Assembly: GCF_022539505.1 (NCBI RefSeq)
Contig: NC_061508.1
Location: 62,629,754-62,693,753, forward strand
Direction of reading: 5' to 3'
DNA: 64,000 bases
Source: Lolium rigidum
Lineage: Eukaryota > Streptophyta > Magnoliopsida > Poales > Poaceae
Shown: positions 45,789-57,791 of the stretch, in pieces
How positions within the stretch are numbered: position 1 is the first letter of the stretch
Layout of the letters: every line of letters starts with the position of its first letter
Position numbers and translations under genes: made by a program
Notes under the pieces: model-generated
What the model was told of the DNA's origin: nothing
Database searches by the model: none
The model's input: the letters and a program-made list of their open reading frames with translations, nothing else

Positions 45789-45888
45789 NNNNNNNNNNNN
45801 NNNNNNNNNNNNNNNNNNNNNNNNNNNNNNNNNNNNNNNNNNNNNNNNNNNNNNNNNNNNNNNNNNNNNNNNNNNNNNNNNNNNNNNN
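45789..45888. other. Assembly gap of 100 N
   Basis: Exactly 100 N, the conventional placeholder for a gap of unknown size. The outer LTR element enters it and does not emerge on the other side. Confidence 0.99.
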
Positions 45889-46029
45889 GTGTAATTCTAT
45901 AGACATGCCTTGGACCCGCATATGTTTCTGTTGTACCACTCTGAGCGATATAATACTAGTGGAACGGTGTTTCATTGGTGTTATATCAGACTTGCATACT
46001 ACACCATGCAGTGGTATGCCGGGTCACCA
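45889..46029 (+). mobile_element. LTR-like tail homologous to the sequence before 60640
   Basis: TCTGTTGTACCACTCTGAGC through TGCAGTGGTATGC and GGTCACCACA corresponds, with divergence, to about 60525-60640. The similarity stops at GGTCACCACA in both places, so this is probably the 3' end of an LTR. Confidence 0.6.
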
Positions 46030-49000
46030 CACCCCTCCTCCTCCTCCTCGACGGCGGCGCACCCAGCAGCTCCCTGGCAACGGTGACGGCCACCCTGGCG
46101 GGCGCCCCCTCCTCTAGACATGTGCCTGCCCAAGGCTTCCTGTCGACGAGGACGCCACGCGCGCTGGCCCTCGACCCGCTTGCCCTCCCTCCGCCGTTCT
46201 CCACGCCGGGAGACGCCTTCCTGCAGCTCGCCCTCGAGAACTTCTGCACTCTGGTATGTACTCCGGTTGCCCCCGGCTCGCCGTTGTTTGCCCCGACCCC
46301 GGTGCACATCGCGGTGAGACAAGACAACCACCAGCCTGTCTCTTCGTCTCTTGTCCGCAATATGCTGCAGTTTTGGCTGGGAAATCGGTTTGAGAGTCTT
46401 GCTGTTCTTGAGGTTGATCGTAACGTGTTCCGGCTCTTCGTCGCATCCCCAAAACTTGCCTCGTTCCTAGCCTCGCTCGATGGAATCCGCCATGGCCAGC
46501 TCCTTGCGCTGTTCTCCCTCCCGCGAAACCCTCCTTTGGATGCTCTGTCGCCTCCTGGGCCACTGCTTGGGCCCGGTTCTGACTCCCTGCCGCTCCTGTG
46601 CTCTGCCTCTCCCTCTGCTGCTGCTGGGCCGCCTGCGTCCTTGTCCCGTTCTGGGCCTGCGGCCCTGCCAGCCCACGCGGGAGACGCCTCTCCTCCCCCC
46701 TCGATAGTTGACCTAGACCCCTCCACGGGTGTGCGCCCTGCCAAACCCAAGCGCCGCCGTTTCCGGCCCCCTCCTTGTCTCTTCCTCCTCTCGCCTGGCA
46801 TCCTCCCTCGCCCCGATGGTCCGCTGCCATGGCCAACCCACCAGTCCCGTGAGCCAGCCTCCGCAGTCTCTCCTCCACACCCCGCACCATCCCCAACCTC
46901 CGGATCCCTCTCGCAGTCTTTTCCCCTTCCGTGCAACCCTCAGACCGCCGGTCAAATTTCCTCTTCTGGCACCCTCGTTGATCGCGCCGCCGCGGATGGC
47001 CGGCCCGCTCCCTCCTATTCTGAAATGGCGGCCTCTCCTTCCAAACCTGCCCCCGCTCCTCCCTGCGCCACTCCCCCTCCGCTGCGCTCCCTCAGCCGCC
47101 GGTGCCACAAGTGCCTTTCCCCAAGCCACCGTGTTGTTGACTGCCGGGACCCTGTGTGCTGCCGGCGCTGCCGCCATTCCGGCCACAAAGAGCGAGCCTG
47201 TAAGCTCCCACCCCCTCCCTTCTCCGCCCCCCATCCTACAACTCTTTTTCCCCTGCTCAAATCCCTCTCCCTATCAATCTCAGGTCTGCGATGGATGCCG
47301 CCGGCGGACCTGAGGGTGGCCACCAAGGCCCGGCACCCCTCCATTGATGCCTGTGCTTTCGCAGCGACCACTCTAGAGACATCTGCCGCCTCGTCGTCCC
47401 TGCAGCCCTTTCCCAGGAGGGTGCCCTTGTGGATGCTGAGGCAGAGGCTATGGACTTGGCGGACGGTGCGGTTGAGGTGCCGCCCGTCGAGGCCGAAGCT
47501 GGGGACGAGGAGGAGGATCCTGAAGAGCTCGTGTTCGAGGAAGACATCGATGACGATGTTGCGGCGCCGCCAGCGGCTGCCGGTTCTGCGGCCTCCTTGG
47601 CTGGCTCTGAAGAGGCTGCCAGCGACGGGGAGGTTGGCTTCATCCCCATCACGGATGCGGCCGACTATCTCTCTGTCCCTGCTTCTGACTCTGAAGCCCT
47701 GGATGAAGAAGACCTTGCTGCTCCTGTGCGGCCGGACACCGTCGCCGTCTACATGCCCTTCATCAACATGCGCCACTTCGACAACCTTGCATACGCCTTC
47801 ATCAACCCTCCCATGGAGGGCTCTGATAGCTTCATCTCTCAAGCCGTTGATCTTGGGTGCGGCCCGAACCGCGTCTCTTTGTTCCCCTCTTCTGAAGGTG
47901 CTCGCCTTGCTGTTTTCTCCTCGCCTCCCGACCGTGAAAATGCTGTCGACAATGGCCCTTTCATTGGCGTTGAGGCCTCCGTCTTCTTCCGGCGCCATGA
48001 CGAAACCGACAATCGCTTCCTCTTTGAGCACGAATCCATGGCCCCTCTCTCTTGCAATCGTTATCCCATGGAACATTGGCGCCGCCACCATATTTCCCAC
48101 TCCTCTGGCCCCTTTGCCAATCCACACGCCATCGACCCTATTTGCCTCGCCGGAGTCGATATTGAGGCTGTTCTTGTCACTGTCAAGGCAGAATCGATCT
48201 CGGACATCCCCTTCACCCTTGCAGTCAAAAACCACTGCAACACTGGCTCCTTCTCTGATGTTACCATTGTGGGCTTTGAAGATCTTGCGCCTGGCTCCGA
48301 AGGATCCTCTGGGCCAGACCTAGAACCCATCCCCGAGGCCTTCTCCTCCGGTGAAGAAGATGAGGACTTCATCCAGCTTGAAGGCGGCACGGGCTACGCC
48401 GAGTCCATGGAAATCCTGGGCATCCCTCCGCCTTTGGTGCCCCATGGTCAGCCCAGCAGTGCGGCTCCTGCTGCGTCGATCGTCGTCCGCGCCCTCGCCA
48501 ACGCCCCTCCTCTGCCCATTGTCTCCGGCAGCCCGGTTCTCTCCAAGCCTGCTCGCGTCGAGGTCAAGCTCCGGCTCGGCTTCTTCGACGTCCTCGTGGT
48601 GGGCACCGATGGCGCGTGGCTCTCCTTCCGGCTGCCTCTCCGCCGTGCCTCCTCCGACCCGGGCTGCAAAGGCCTCCTTGTCGCCAACTTCGCCATCGCG
48701 TCCGCAGGGCTGATCGACTCCATCGCCTTGGTGGGCCCTCTGCGCCGGCCTACCCTCTCCGTTCGGGTCCTGGCACGCGGCGCTGCGCCAGCCCAAAGCC
48801 TGGAGGTACCTTTGGCGATTGCTGAAGCTCTCGTCCTCGAGAGCAATCTTGAGATTGCGGCGGAGGAAGGGAGCCCTGTATCCACACCGGCACCAACCTC
48901 TTCGAGCCCCCCTGCTGCTGCCTCGCCGACCATCTCCTCCCTCGCCATGGAGCTATCGCCGGTGCGCGCCTCTCGCTGGACTGAACCGCCTTCGTCTGCT

Positions 49001-49288
49001 TTTCGGCCCGCTCGTCGTTGCTCTCGGCTTGCTGGTGACAAAGCCTATGTCTCCATTGTTGACAAGGCTGTCCAGCGGAAGAAAGCGCTCAATGAGGGCT
49101 CCTCCGCGCCTGCTCCAAAGCCTCGCCGTGGTGAGTTGTCTGCGGACGACCTGCTGGCCATTGCTGTCGAGGACGGCGCGCCTCTGGTTCCTGAAGACGT
49201 CCTTGCAATTGCTAGGGCATGTGACCTGCCATCTGCCAGCTTGGGTCTCGGCATGGTTACCCCGTCGTCGATTGGTTCCCCATGTTAA
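46030..49288 (+). pseudogene. LINE ORF1, nucleic-acid-binding protein, frameshifted
   Basis: The first frame runs to the zinc-knuckle region, with an N-terminal domain (SLVRNMLQFWLGNRFESLAV) of the type found in plant L1 ORF1 proteins. A long Pro/Ser-rich linker follows. Two CCHC knuckles come next: CHKCLSPSHRVVDC and CCRRCRHSGHKERAC (about 47103-47200). Somewhere between about 47200 and 47430 the coding potential changes frame. An acidic EEEDPEELVFEEDIDDDV stretch and a second folded-looking domain (TVAVYMPFINMRHFDNLAYA, RLAVFSSPPDRENAV) run to a stop at 49286-49288. The upstream 18 codons in frame belong to LTR tail, not LINE. ORF1 proteins coat LINE RNA; this copy cannot make the full protein. 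Confidence 0.7.
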
Positions 49289-49599
49289 GCCCTCCAGGCT
49301 TCTCAGGCGATCATGGCGCCTTGCAGCTCCCCTGCCGCTGTGAAGTTGCCTGCCTGCTCCTCCTCCCCCAGTACCGCCAAAGGGCCAGCCTCAACTGCTG
49401 GGGGCTCCGACCTCCTGTCCCTTGCGGCTGTACCCACCTCGGCCCTCTAAGCGCTGGGCTTTTTTGTCTTCTGTTGGGCCTTTATGTTTGCCCTTATGAA
49501 ACCCTTGTGGATCTATTTGTAAACTGGACTATGGTGTTTATGTTGCCTTCTTTCAGTTTTTTTCCTTGTCCATTTCTTCTTGATGCGCCTTTGTCACCC

Positions 49600-51483
49600 A
49601 TGTTAGTTAAGCTCCTTATAGACTGTTGGAACATTCGCGGCCTCGGTGGACGTCAGAAGCGAGACGACGTCCGTGCGGCTGTGGATTGTAAACCCCCCTC
49701 TGTTCTGTGCTTGCAAGAATCCAAACTTACCGACATCTCTACGTTTACTGCTTCCTCCTTCCTTCCCTAGTCCCTTAGATCGTTTGTGTTCAAACCTTCC
49801 GTGGGTTCTTCTGGCGGGATCATCACTGCCTGGGACGATAGGTTGCTCGAGCTTACCCACCACTCCATAGACGATTTTTCTATTACTACCACCTTTTCCC
49901 ACCGCTCGGATGACCTTCTGTTCACCATTATTAATGTTTACGGACCCTGTTCTCACCCCCTCAAAGCCAGCTTTCTTTCCTCCCTCGAGCAGATTTTCCC
50001 CTCTGTCGCGGGGCCCGTCGCCTTCCTGGGAGATTTCAACCTTGTCCGCTCACCTCGGGACAAATCCAATGGCTCCATCAACTCTATCGAAGCTGCCTCT
50101 TTCAACGACTTCATCAACACCCTTGGTCTTCTTGAGATTCCTCTCTTACACCGCCAATTTACCTGGTCTAACTAGCAGAACCCCCCTATCCTTGCCCGCC
50201 TAGACCGCGTTCTTGTCAACCCTGAGTGGAGTTTTGCCCTTCCAGATTCTACGCTCACTTCGTCCCCTCGCCCCACCTCCGACCACGTGCCCATCCACCT
50301 TGAGGCCTCTTCCAAAGCCCCTAGGAGTACAGCCTTCCGCTTGGAAAACTCCTGGCTGTCTCACTCCTTCTTCCCCCATCTTGTCACCGCCAACTGGGAT
50401 AGCGTTGGCCCCAACCACTCCCACCTGCCTCCTGTTGGCAGACTTTGCCTCCGGCTTAAACGAGTACGGGCTGCTGCCCGTGCTTGGGCCAAGGAGCGAA
50501 AGATGCCATCCGTCTACCTCCTAAACTGTCGCTCTGTCATTTCCTTCCTTGACAGGCTTGATGAGCTCCGCATCCTCTCCCCCCTGGAGCACGACCTTCG
50601 CTCCCTTGCAAAAACTCACCTCAGCCAAAAAAACTTCGAGCGTGCCACCTACTGGAGACAGAGAGCTAAGATCAAAAACTGCACCCTCGGTGATGAGAAC
50701 TCTCGCTACTTTCACCTTTGTGCCTCTGGCCGCCTCCAGAAGAATCAAATCAAAAATCTCGAGGCTGATGATGGCAACCTCACCTTCTCTCACACCGCCA
50801 AGGCGTCCATTCTCCACACCTTCTTCAAATCCCTCCTTGGTGTCCCTCTGCCGGCCAGTGATAACCTCGAACTCTTCCACTTAGTCCAGTCCACCTCTCT
50901 CGACTCCTCCCAAGCTGCCTCGCTCATCCGCCCCTTCACCCTGGAAGAGATCCGAGATGCCCTCTTCTCTATGAATGACAACTCTAGTCCGGGCCCGGAT
51001 GGCTTCGGCCCCGCTTTCTTCAAACGAAACTGGGACCTCGTCAAGCACGATCTGCTTGCCGCTCTCTCTAGTTTCCACTCCCTTACCTCTGACCTGCGGC
51101 CTATTAATAAGTCTCATATTGTCCTCCTCCCCAAAAAAACGGGTGCGAATAAACCTGAGAATTTCCGTCCCATCTCCCTCCAAAATTATTGCCTCAAGAT
51201 CCATTCTAAGTTTCTCACCCTCCGACTCCGGAGGCTCATCCCCTGCCTTCTGCACCCTGACCGGACTAGCTTTATCTCTGGGCGCTCTATTGCAGAAAAT
51301 TTTGTCTATGCTGCTGATATTGTTCAGGCCTGCCATAGACGATCTGCACCTGCCGCTGTCTTCAAGCTAGACTTCCGCAAAGCTTTCGACTCAATTAGCT
51401 AGGACGCCCTCGACCGCATCATGCGGGCCAAGGGCCTTCCTGATCTTTGGTGCTCTTGGAACAGTCTTCTTAACCATTCCAGC
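49600..51483 (+). pseudogene. LINE ORF2: endonuclease plus N-terminal reverse transcriptase, three TAG stops, truncated
   Basis: The ATG at 49600 opens a frame kept throughout. The APE-type endonuclease has CWNIRGLGG, LCLQESKL, GGIITAWD, NVYGPC, FLGDFNLVR, FTWSN, LARLDRVLV and SDHVPIHLE. After a linker, RT motifs follow: MNDNSSPGPDGFGPAFFKRN, INKSHIVLLPKK, NFRPISLQN and TSFISGRSIAEN, then FKLDFRKAFDS. Stops at 49768-49770, 50173-50175 and 51400-51402 are all TAG. The last replaces the Trp expected after AFDSIS. The sequence ends at LPDLWCSWNSLLNHSS before the YxDD catalytic box. Not functional. Confidence 0.85.
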
Positions 51484-53213
51484 TGATGTCTACGGGTGCT
51501 TCTATTCTTGTAGACAGTGTTGGGCCTCCAAGAGCAGAGGTTTGTAGAACAGCAGCAAGTTTCCCTTAAGTGGATCACCCAAGGTTTATCGATCTCAGGG
51601 AGGAAGAGGTCAAAGATATCCCTCTCATGCAACCCTGCAACCACAAAGCAAGAAGTCTCTTGTGTCCCCAACACACCTAATAGGTGCACTAGTTCGGCGA
51701 AGAGATAGTGAAATACAGGTGGTATGAATAAGTAGTAGCAACGGCACCTGAAAAGTGCTTTGCCCAGGACAAGTAAACAAGCAAGTAGTAACGCAGCAGT
51801 AGTAACGCAGCAAGCAGTAACGCAAAAAAACGAGTAAACAAGCAGCGATAGCGTATTTAGGAACAAGGCCTAGGGAATAGACTTTCACTAGTGGACACTC
51901 TCAACATTGATCACATAACAGAATAGATAAATGCATACTCTACACTCTTGTTGGATGATGAACACATTGCGTAGGATTACACGAACCCTCAATGCCGGAG
52001 TTAACAAGCTCCACAATTCAATGTTCATATTTAAATAACCTTAGAGTGCAAGAAAGATCAATTCGACTAAACCAAGTACTAACACAAAGCATGCACACTC
52101 GTCACCTTCACGCTATGTAGGAGGAATAGATCACATCAATACTATCATAATGATAATTAACTCCACAATCTACAAGAGATCATGATCATAGCATACGCCA
52201 AGTACTAACACGGATGCACACACTCGTCACCATTACACCGTGCAGGAGGAATAAACTACTTTAATAACATCACTAGAGTAGCACATAGATAAATTGTGAT
52301 ACAAAACACATTGCAATCATAAAGAGATATAAATAAGCACTTCACTACGCCATTCATAACAGTGAGTAAGTATTCTCGTGAAATATAGCCTAAGAGACCC
52401 ACACGGTGCACACACTCGTCACCTTTACACACGTGGGACAAGGAGTCTCCGGAGATCACATAAGTAAAACTCACTTGACTAGCATAGTGACATCTAGATT
52501 ACAAGCATCATCATATGAATCTCAATCATGTAAGGCAGCTCATGAGATTATTGTATTGAAGTACATAGGAGAGAGATTAACCACATAGCTACCGGTACAG
52601 CCCCGAGCCTCGATGGAGAACTACTCCCTCCTCATGGGAGCAGCAGCGGTGATGAAGATGGCGGTGGAGATGGCAGCGGTGTCGATGGAGAAGCCTTCCG
52701 GGGCACTTCCCCGCTCCGGCAGGGTGCCGGAACGAAACTCCCTGTCCCCCGCATCTTGGCTTCGCGATGGCGGCGGCTCCGGAAGGTTTTCCGTATCGTG
52801 GTTCTTCGCATCGTGGTTTCGCGATCGGAGGCTTTAAATAGGCGGAAGGGCAGCCTCGGAGGGGGCCCGGGGGCCCACACCATAGGGCGGCGCGGCCCCC
52901 CCTCTCGGCCGCGCCGCGGGTGTGGTGTGGGGCCCCCGTGGCTTCCCTCCGGCGGCTCTCGGGTGTTCTCGAAGGCTCCGGGAAAAATAGGGACTCGGGT
53001 CTTGATTTCGTCCAATTCCGAGAATATTTCTTTACTAGGATTTCCGGAACCAAAAACAGCGAGAAAACGAAGCAATCGGCACTTCGGCATCTTGTTAATA
53101 GGTTAGTTCCGGAAAATGCACGAATATGACATAAAGTGTGCATAAAACATGTAGGTATCATCAATAATATGGCATGGAACATAAGAAATTATCGATACGT
53201 CGGAGACGTATCA
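51484..53213 (-). repeat. 3' LTR of element 2
   Basis: 1730 bp, homologous along its length to the element 1 LTRs. Ends TGATGTCTACGGG / ACGTATCA on the plus strand. Confidence 0.85.
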
Positions 53214-55802
53214 AGCATCCCCAAGCTTAGTTCTCGCTCGTCCCGAGCAGGGTAAAACGATAACAAAGATAATTTCGAAGTGATATGCCATCATAACCTT
53301 GATCATACTATTTGTAAACATATGTAGTGGATGCAGCGATCAAAACAATGGTAATGACATGAGTAAACAAGTGAATCATAAAGCAAAGACTTTTCATGAA
53401 TAGTACTTCAAGACAAGTATTAATAAGTCTTGCATAAGAGTTAACTCATAAAGCAATAAATCAGAGTAAAGGCATTGAAGCAACACAAAAGAAGATTAAG
53501 TTTCAGCGGTTGCTTTCAACTTGTAACATGTATATCTCATGGATAATTGTCAACATAGAGTAATATAACAAGTACAATATGCAAGTATGTAGGAATCAAT
53601 GCACAGTTCACACAAGTGTTTGCTTCTTGAGGTGGAGAGAGATAGGTGAACTGACTCAATCATAAAAGTAAAAAGAATGGTCCTTCAAAGAGGAAAGCAT
53701 CGATTGCTATATTTGTGCTAGAGCTTTTATTTTGAAAACATGAAACAATTTTGTCAACGGTAGTAATAAAGCATATGAATTATGTACATTATATCTTACA
53801 AGTTGCAAGCCTCATGCATAGTATACTAATAGTGCCCGCACCTTGTCCTAATTAGCTTGGACTACCGGATCTTTGCAATGCACATGTTTTAACCAAGTGT
53901 CACAATGGGGTACCTCCATGCCGCCTGTACAAAGGTCTAAGGAGAAAGCTCGCATTTTGGATTTCTCGCTTTTGATTATTCTCAACTTAGACATCCATAC
54001 CGGGACAACATGGACAACGGATAATGGACTCCTCTTTAATGCATAAGCATGTGGCAACAATTATTATTCTCATATGAGATTGAGGATATGTGTCCAAAAC
54101 TGAAACTTCCACCATGAATCATGGCTTTAGTTAGCGGCCCAATGTTCTTCTCTAACAATATGCATGCTCCAACCATAAAGGTGGTAGATCTCTCTTACTT
54201 CGGACAAGACGGACATGCATAGCAACTCACATGATATTCAACAAAGAATAGTTGATGGCGTCCCAGAAGCATGGTTATCGCACAACAAGAAACTTAATAA
54301 GAGATAAAGTGCATAAGTACATATTCAATACCACAATAGTTTTTAAGCTATTTGTCCCATGAGCTATATATTGCAAAGGTGAATGATGGAAATTTTAAAG
54401 GTAGCACTCAAGCAATTTACTTTGGAATGGCGGATAAATACCATGTAGTAGGTAGGTATGGTGGACACAAATGGCATAGTGGTTGGCTCAAGTATTTTGG
54501 ATGCATGAGAAGTATTCCCTCTCGATACAAGGTTTAGGCTAGCAAGGTTATTTGAAACAAACACAAGGATGAACGGTGCAGCAAAACTCACATAAAAGAC
54601 ATATTGTAAACATTATAAGACTCTACACCGTCTTCCTTGTTGTTCAAAACTCAATACTAGATGTTATCTAGACTCTAGAGAAACCAAATATGCAAACCAA
54701 ATTAGCAAGCTCTAAGTGTTTCTTCATTAATGGGTGCAAAGTATATGATGCAAGAGCTTAAACATGAGCACAACAATTTCCAAGTATCAAATTATCCAAG
54801 ACATTTTAGAATTACTACATGTAGCATTTTCCAATTCCAACCATATAACAATTTAACGAAGAAGAAACTTCGCCATGAATACTATGAGTAGAGCCTAAGG
54901 ATATATTTGTCCATATGCTACAGCGGAGCGTGTCTCTCTCCCATAAAGTGAATGCTAGGATCCATTTTATTCAAACAAAACAAAAAATAAAAACAAACCG
55001 ACGCTCCAAGCAAAGTGCATAAGATGTGACGGAATAAAAATATAGTTTCAGGGGAGGAACCTGATAATGTTGTCGATGAAGAAGGGGATGCATTGGGCAT
55101 CCCCAAGCTTAGACGCTTGAGTCTTCTTGATATATGCAGGGGTGAACCACCGGGGCATCCCCAAGCTTAGAACTTTCACTCTCCTTGATCATATTGCATC
55201 ATACTCCTCTCTTGATCCTTGAAAACTTCCTCCACACCAAACTCGAAACAACTCATTAGAGGGTTAGTGCATAATAAAAATTCACATGTTCAGAGGTGAC
55301 ACAATCATTCTTAACACTTCTGGACATTGCATAAAGCTACTGGACATTAATGGATCAAAGAAATTCATCCAACATAGCAAAAGAGGCAATGCGAAATAAA
55401 AAGGCAGAATCTGTCAAAACAGAACAGTCCGTAAAGATGGATTTTATTAGGCCACCAGACTTGCTCAAATGAAAATGCTCAAATTGAATGAAAGTTGCGT
55501 ACATATCTGAGGATCATGCACGTAAATTGGCTTAATTTTCTGAGCTACCTACAGGGAGGTAGACCCAGATTCGTGACAGCAAAGAAATCTGGAACTGCAC
55601 AGTAATCCAAATCCAGTACTTACTTTACTATCAAAGACTTTACTTGGCACAACAAAACTCAAAACTATGATAAGGAGAGGTTGCTACAGTAGTAAACAAC
55701 TTCCAAAACACAAATATAAAACAAAGTACTGTGGCAAAATAACACATGGGTTATCTCCCAAGAAGTTCTTTCTTTATAGCCATTAAGATGGGCTCAGCGG
55801 TT
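53214..55802. other. Non-coding internal region of element 2
   Basis: Homologous to 38869-41441. It again has GGCATCCCCAAGCTTAG-type motifs at about 53214, 55098 and 55156. No coding frame of note. Confidence 0.6.
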
Positions 55803-56540
55803 TTAATGATGCACTCGTAAGAAATAGTAGTTGAAGCAAAAGAGAGCATCAAGAGGCAAATCCAAAACACATTTAAGTCTAACATGCTTCCTATGCATAG
55901 GAATCTTGTAAATAAACAAGTTCATGAAGAGCAAAGTAACAAGCATAGGAAGATAAAACAAGTGTAGCTTCAAAAATTTCAGCACATAGAGAGGCATTTT
56001 AGTAACATGAAAATTTCTACAACCATATTTTCCTCTCTCATAATAACTTTCAGTAGCATCATGAGCAAACTCAACAATATAACTATCACATAAAGCATTC
56101 TTATCATGAGTCTCATGCATAAAATTATTACTCTCCACATAGGCATAATCAATTTTATTAGTTGTAGTGGGAGCAAATTCAACAAAGTAGCTATCATTAT
56201 TATTCTCATCATCAAATATAGGAGGCATAGTATAATCACAATAAAATTTACTCTCCATAGTAGGTTGTACCAAAAGACCACTATTATAATCATCATAAAT
56301 AGGAGGCAAAATATCATCAAAGAAAATTTTCTCCTCAATGCTTGGGGGACTAAAAAGATCATGAAAACCAGCTTCCCCAAGCTTAGAACTTTCTACATTA
56401 TTATCAACAATGGTGTTTAAAGCGTTCATACTAATATTACTACCAGCATGCAAATAAGATTCCATAGGTTTTTTAATTTTCGCATCAAACAATCCTTGTT
56501 TTAAATCAGGAAATAGAATAAGAAGCTCATTGTTGTCCAT
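55803..56540 (-). CDS. Conserved membrane-anchored ORF of element 2, function unknown
   Basis: 245 residues, uninterrupted, very similar to the element 1 ORF (244 residues). Most of the differences I see are conservative, for example V/I and N/D exchanges in the NVSMNALNTIV region. The one-residue length difference comes from a DDE/DE step in the acidic repeat. The RGKYGCRNFHVTK block and the single hydrophobic helix (KFLKLHLFYLPMLVTLLFMN) are unchanged. The ATG lies about 140 bp inside the PBS on the sense strand. Confidence 0.6.
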   Translation of the reverse strand: MDNNELLILFPDLKQGLFDAKIKKPMESYLHAGSNISMNALNTIVDNNVESSKLGEAGFHDLFSPPSIEEKIFFDDILPPIYDDYNSGLLVQPTMESKFYCDYTMPPIFDDENNNDSYFVEFAPTTTNKIDYAYVESNNFMHETHDKNALCDSYIVEFAHDATESYYERGKYGCRNFHVTKMPLYVLKFLKLHLFYLPMLVTLLFMNLFIYKIPMHRKHVRLKCVLDLPLDALFCFNYYFLRVHH

Positions 56541-56611
56541 TATGCCAAACTAGTGTAAACAAGAAACAAAAAGATGCAATTGCAGGATCTAAAGGAAATA
56601 GCTTCGAGCAC

Positions 56612-56695
56612 AAACACAACGGCGCCAGAAAAGTACTCGTTACCTGGAACCGGAGTATGAGTGCCTTTTTACCTTTCCTCCCCGGCAACGGCGCC
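56612..56695 (-). other. Primer-binding site of element 2, with a second PBS-like copy
   Basis: Plus-strand CCCCGGCAACGGCGCC at 56680-56695 is the complement of a tRNA-Asp-type PBS. A second ACAACGGCGCCAGAAAAGT copy lies at about 56616-56634. Confidence 0.65.
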
Positions 56696-56707
56696 TGGAA
56701 AAGTGCT

Positions 56708-57791
56708 TGATGTCTACGGGTGCTTCTATTCTTGTAGACAGGTGTTGGGCCTCCAAGAGCGGACGTTTGTAGAACAGCAGCAAGTTTCCCTTAAGTGGAT
56801 CACCCAAGGTTTATCGATCTCGGGGAGGAAGAGGTCAAAGATATCCCTCTCATGCAACCCTGCAACCACAAAGCAAGAAGTCTCTTGTGTCCCCAACACA
56901 CCTAATAGGTGCACTAGTTCGGCGAAGAGATAGTGAAATACAGGTGGTATGAATAAGTAGTAGCAACGGCACCTGAAAAGTGCTTTGCCCAGGACAGTAA
57001 ACAAGCAGTAGTAATGCAGCAGTAGTAACGCAGCAGCAGTAACGCAGCAGTAGTAACGCAATAGAAACAAGTAAACAAGCAGCGATAGCGATATTTAGGA
57101 ACAAGGCCTAGGGAATAGACTTTCACTAGTGGACACTCTCAACATTGATCACATAACGAGAATAGATAAATGCATACTCTACACTCTTGTTGGATGATGA
57201 ACACATTGCGTAGGATTACACGAACCCTCAATGTCGGAGTTAACAAGCTCCACAATTCAATGTTCATATTTAAATAACCTTAGAGTGCAAGAAAGATCAA
57301 TTCGACTAAACCAAGTACTAACACGAAGCATGCACTACTCGTCACCTTCACGCTATGTAGGAGGAATAGATCACATCAATACTATCATAATGATAATTAA
57401 CTCCACAATCTACAAGAGATCATGATCATAGCATACGCCAAGTACTAACACGGATGCACACACTTGTCACCATTACACCGTGCAGGGAGGAATAAACTAC
57501 TTTAATAACATCACTAGAGTAGCACATAGATAAATTGTGATACAAAACACATTGCAATCATAAAGAGATATAAATAAGCACTTCACTACGCCATTCATAA
57601 CAAGTGAGTAAGTATTCTGTGAAATATAGCCTAAGAGACCCACACGGTGCACACACCGTCACCTTTACACACGTGGGACAAGGAGTCTCCGGAGATCACA
57701 TAAGTAAAACTCACTTGACTAGCATAGTGACATCTAGATTACAAGCATCATCATATGAATCTCAATCATGTAAGGCAGCTCATGAGATTAT
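56708..57791 (-). repeat. 5' LTR of element 2, partial
   Basis: Homologous to the first 1080 bp of the 3' LTR at 51484, then N gap. The remaining 650 or so bases are missing. Confidence 0.8.

Larger units (their letters stand above)
46030..51483 (+). mobile_element. L1-type LINE, truncated by an LTR retrotransposon
   Basis: Two-ORF layout: an ORF1 with CCHC zinc knuckles, then an ORF2 with an endonuclease followed by reverse transcriptase. The LINE stops abruptly at 51483 inside the RT domain, where element 2's LTR begins. Its 3' part, including the catalytic YxDD box and poly-A, is not found elsewhere in the window. Confidence 0.88.
51484..57791 (-). mobile_element. Non-autonomous LTR retrotransposon, element 2 (minus orientation), cut by a gap
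   Basis: Same family as element 1. 3' LTR at 51484-53213, polypurine tract at 53214-53228, internal ORF at 56540-55803, PBS at about 56680-56695. The 5' LTR starts at 56708 and is lost in the N gap after 57791. It interrupts the LINE at 51483. The left 5-bp flank is CCAGC; the right flank is not available, so the target duplication cannot be tested. Confidence 0.85.

Noticed and set aside
47015..48235. A 406-codon minus-strand open frame inside the LINE
   Set aside because: Antisense shadow of the LINE ORF1 region; no recognisable domain.
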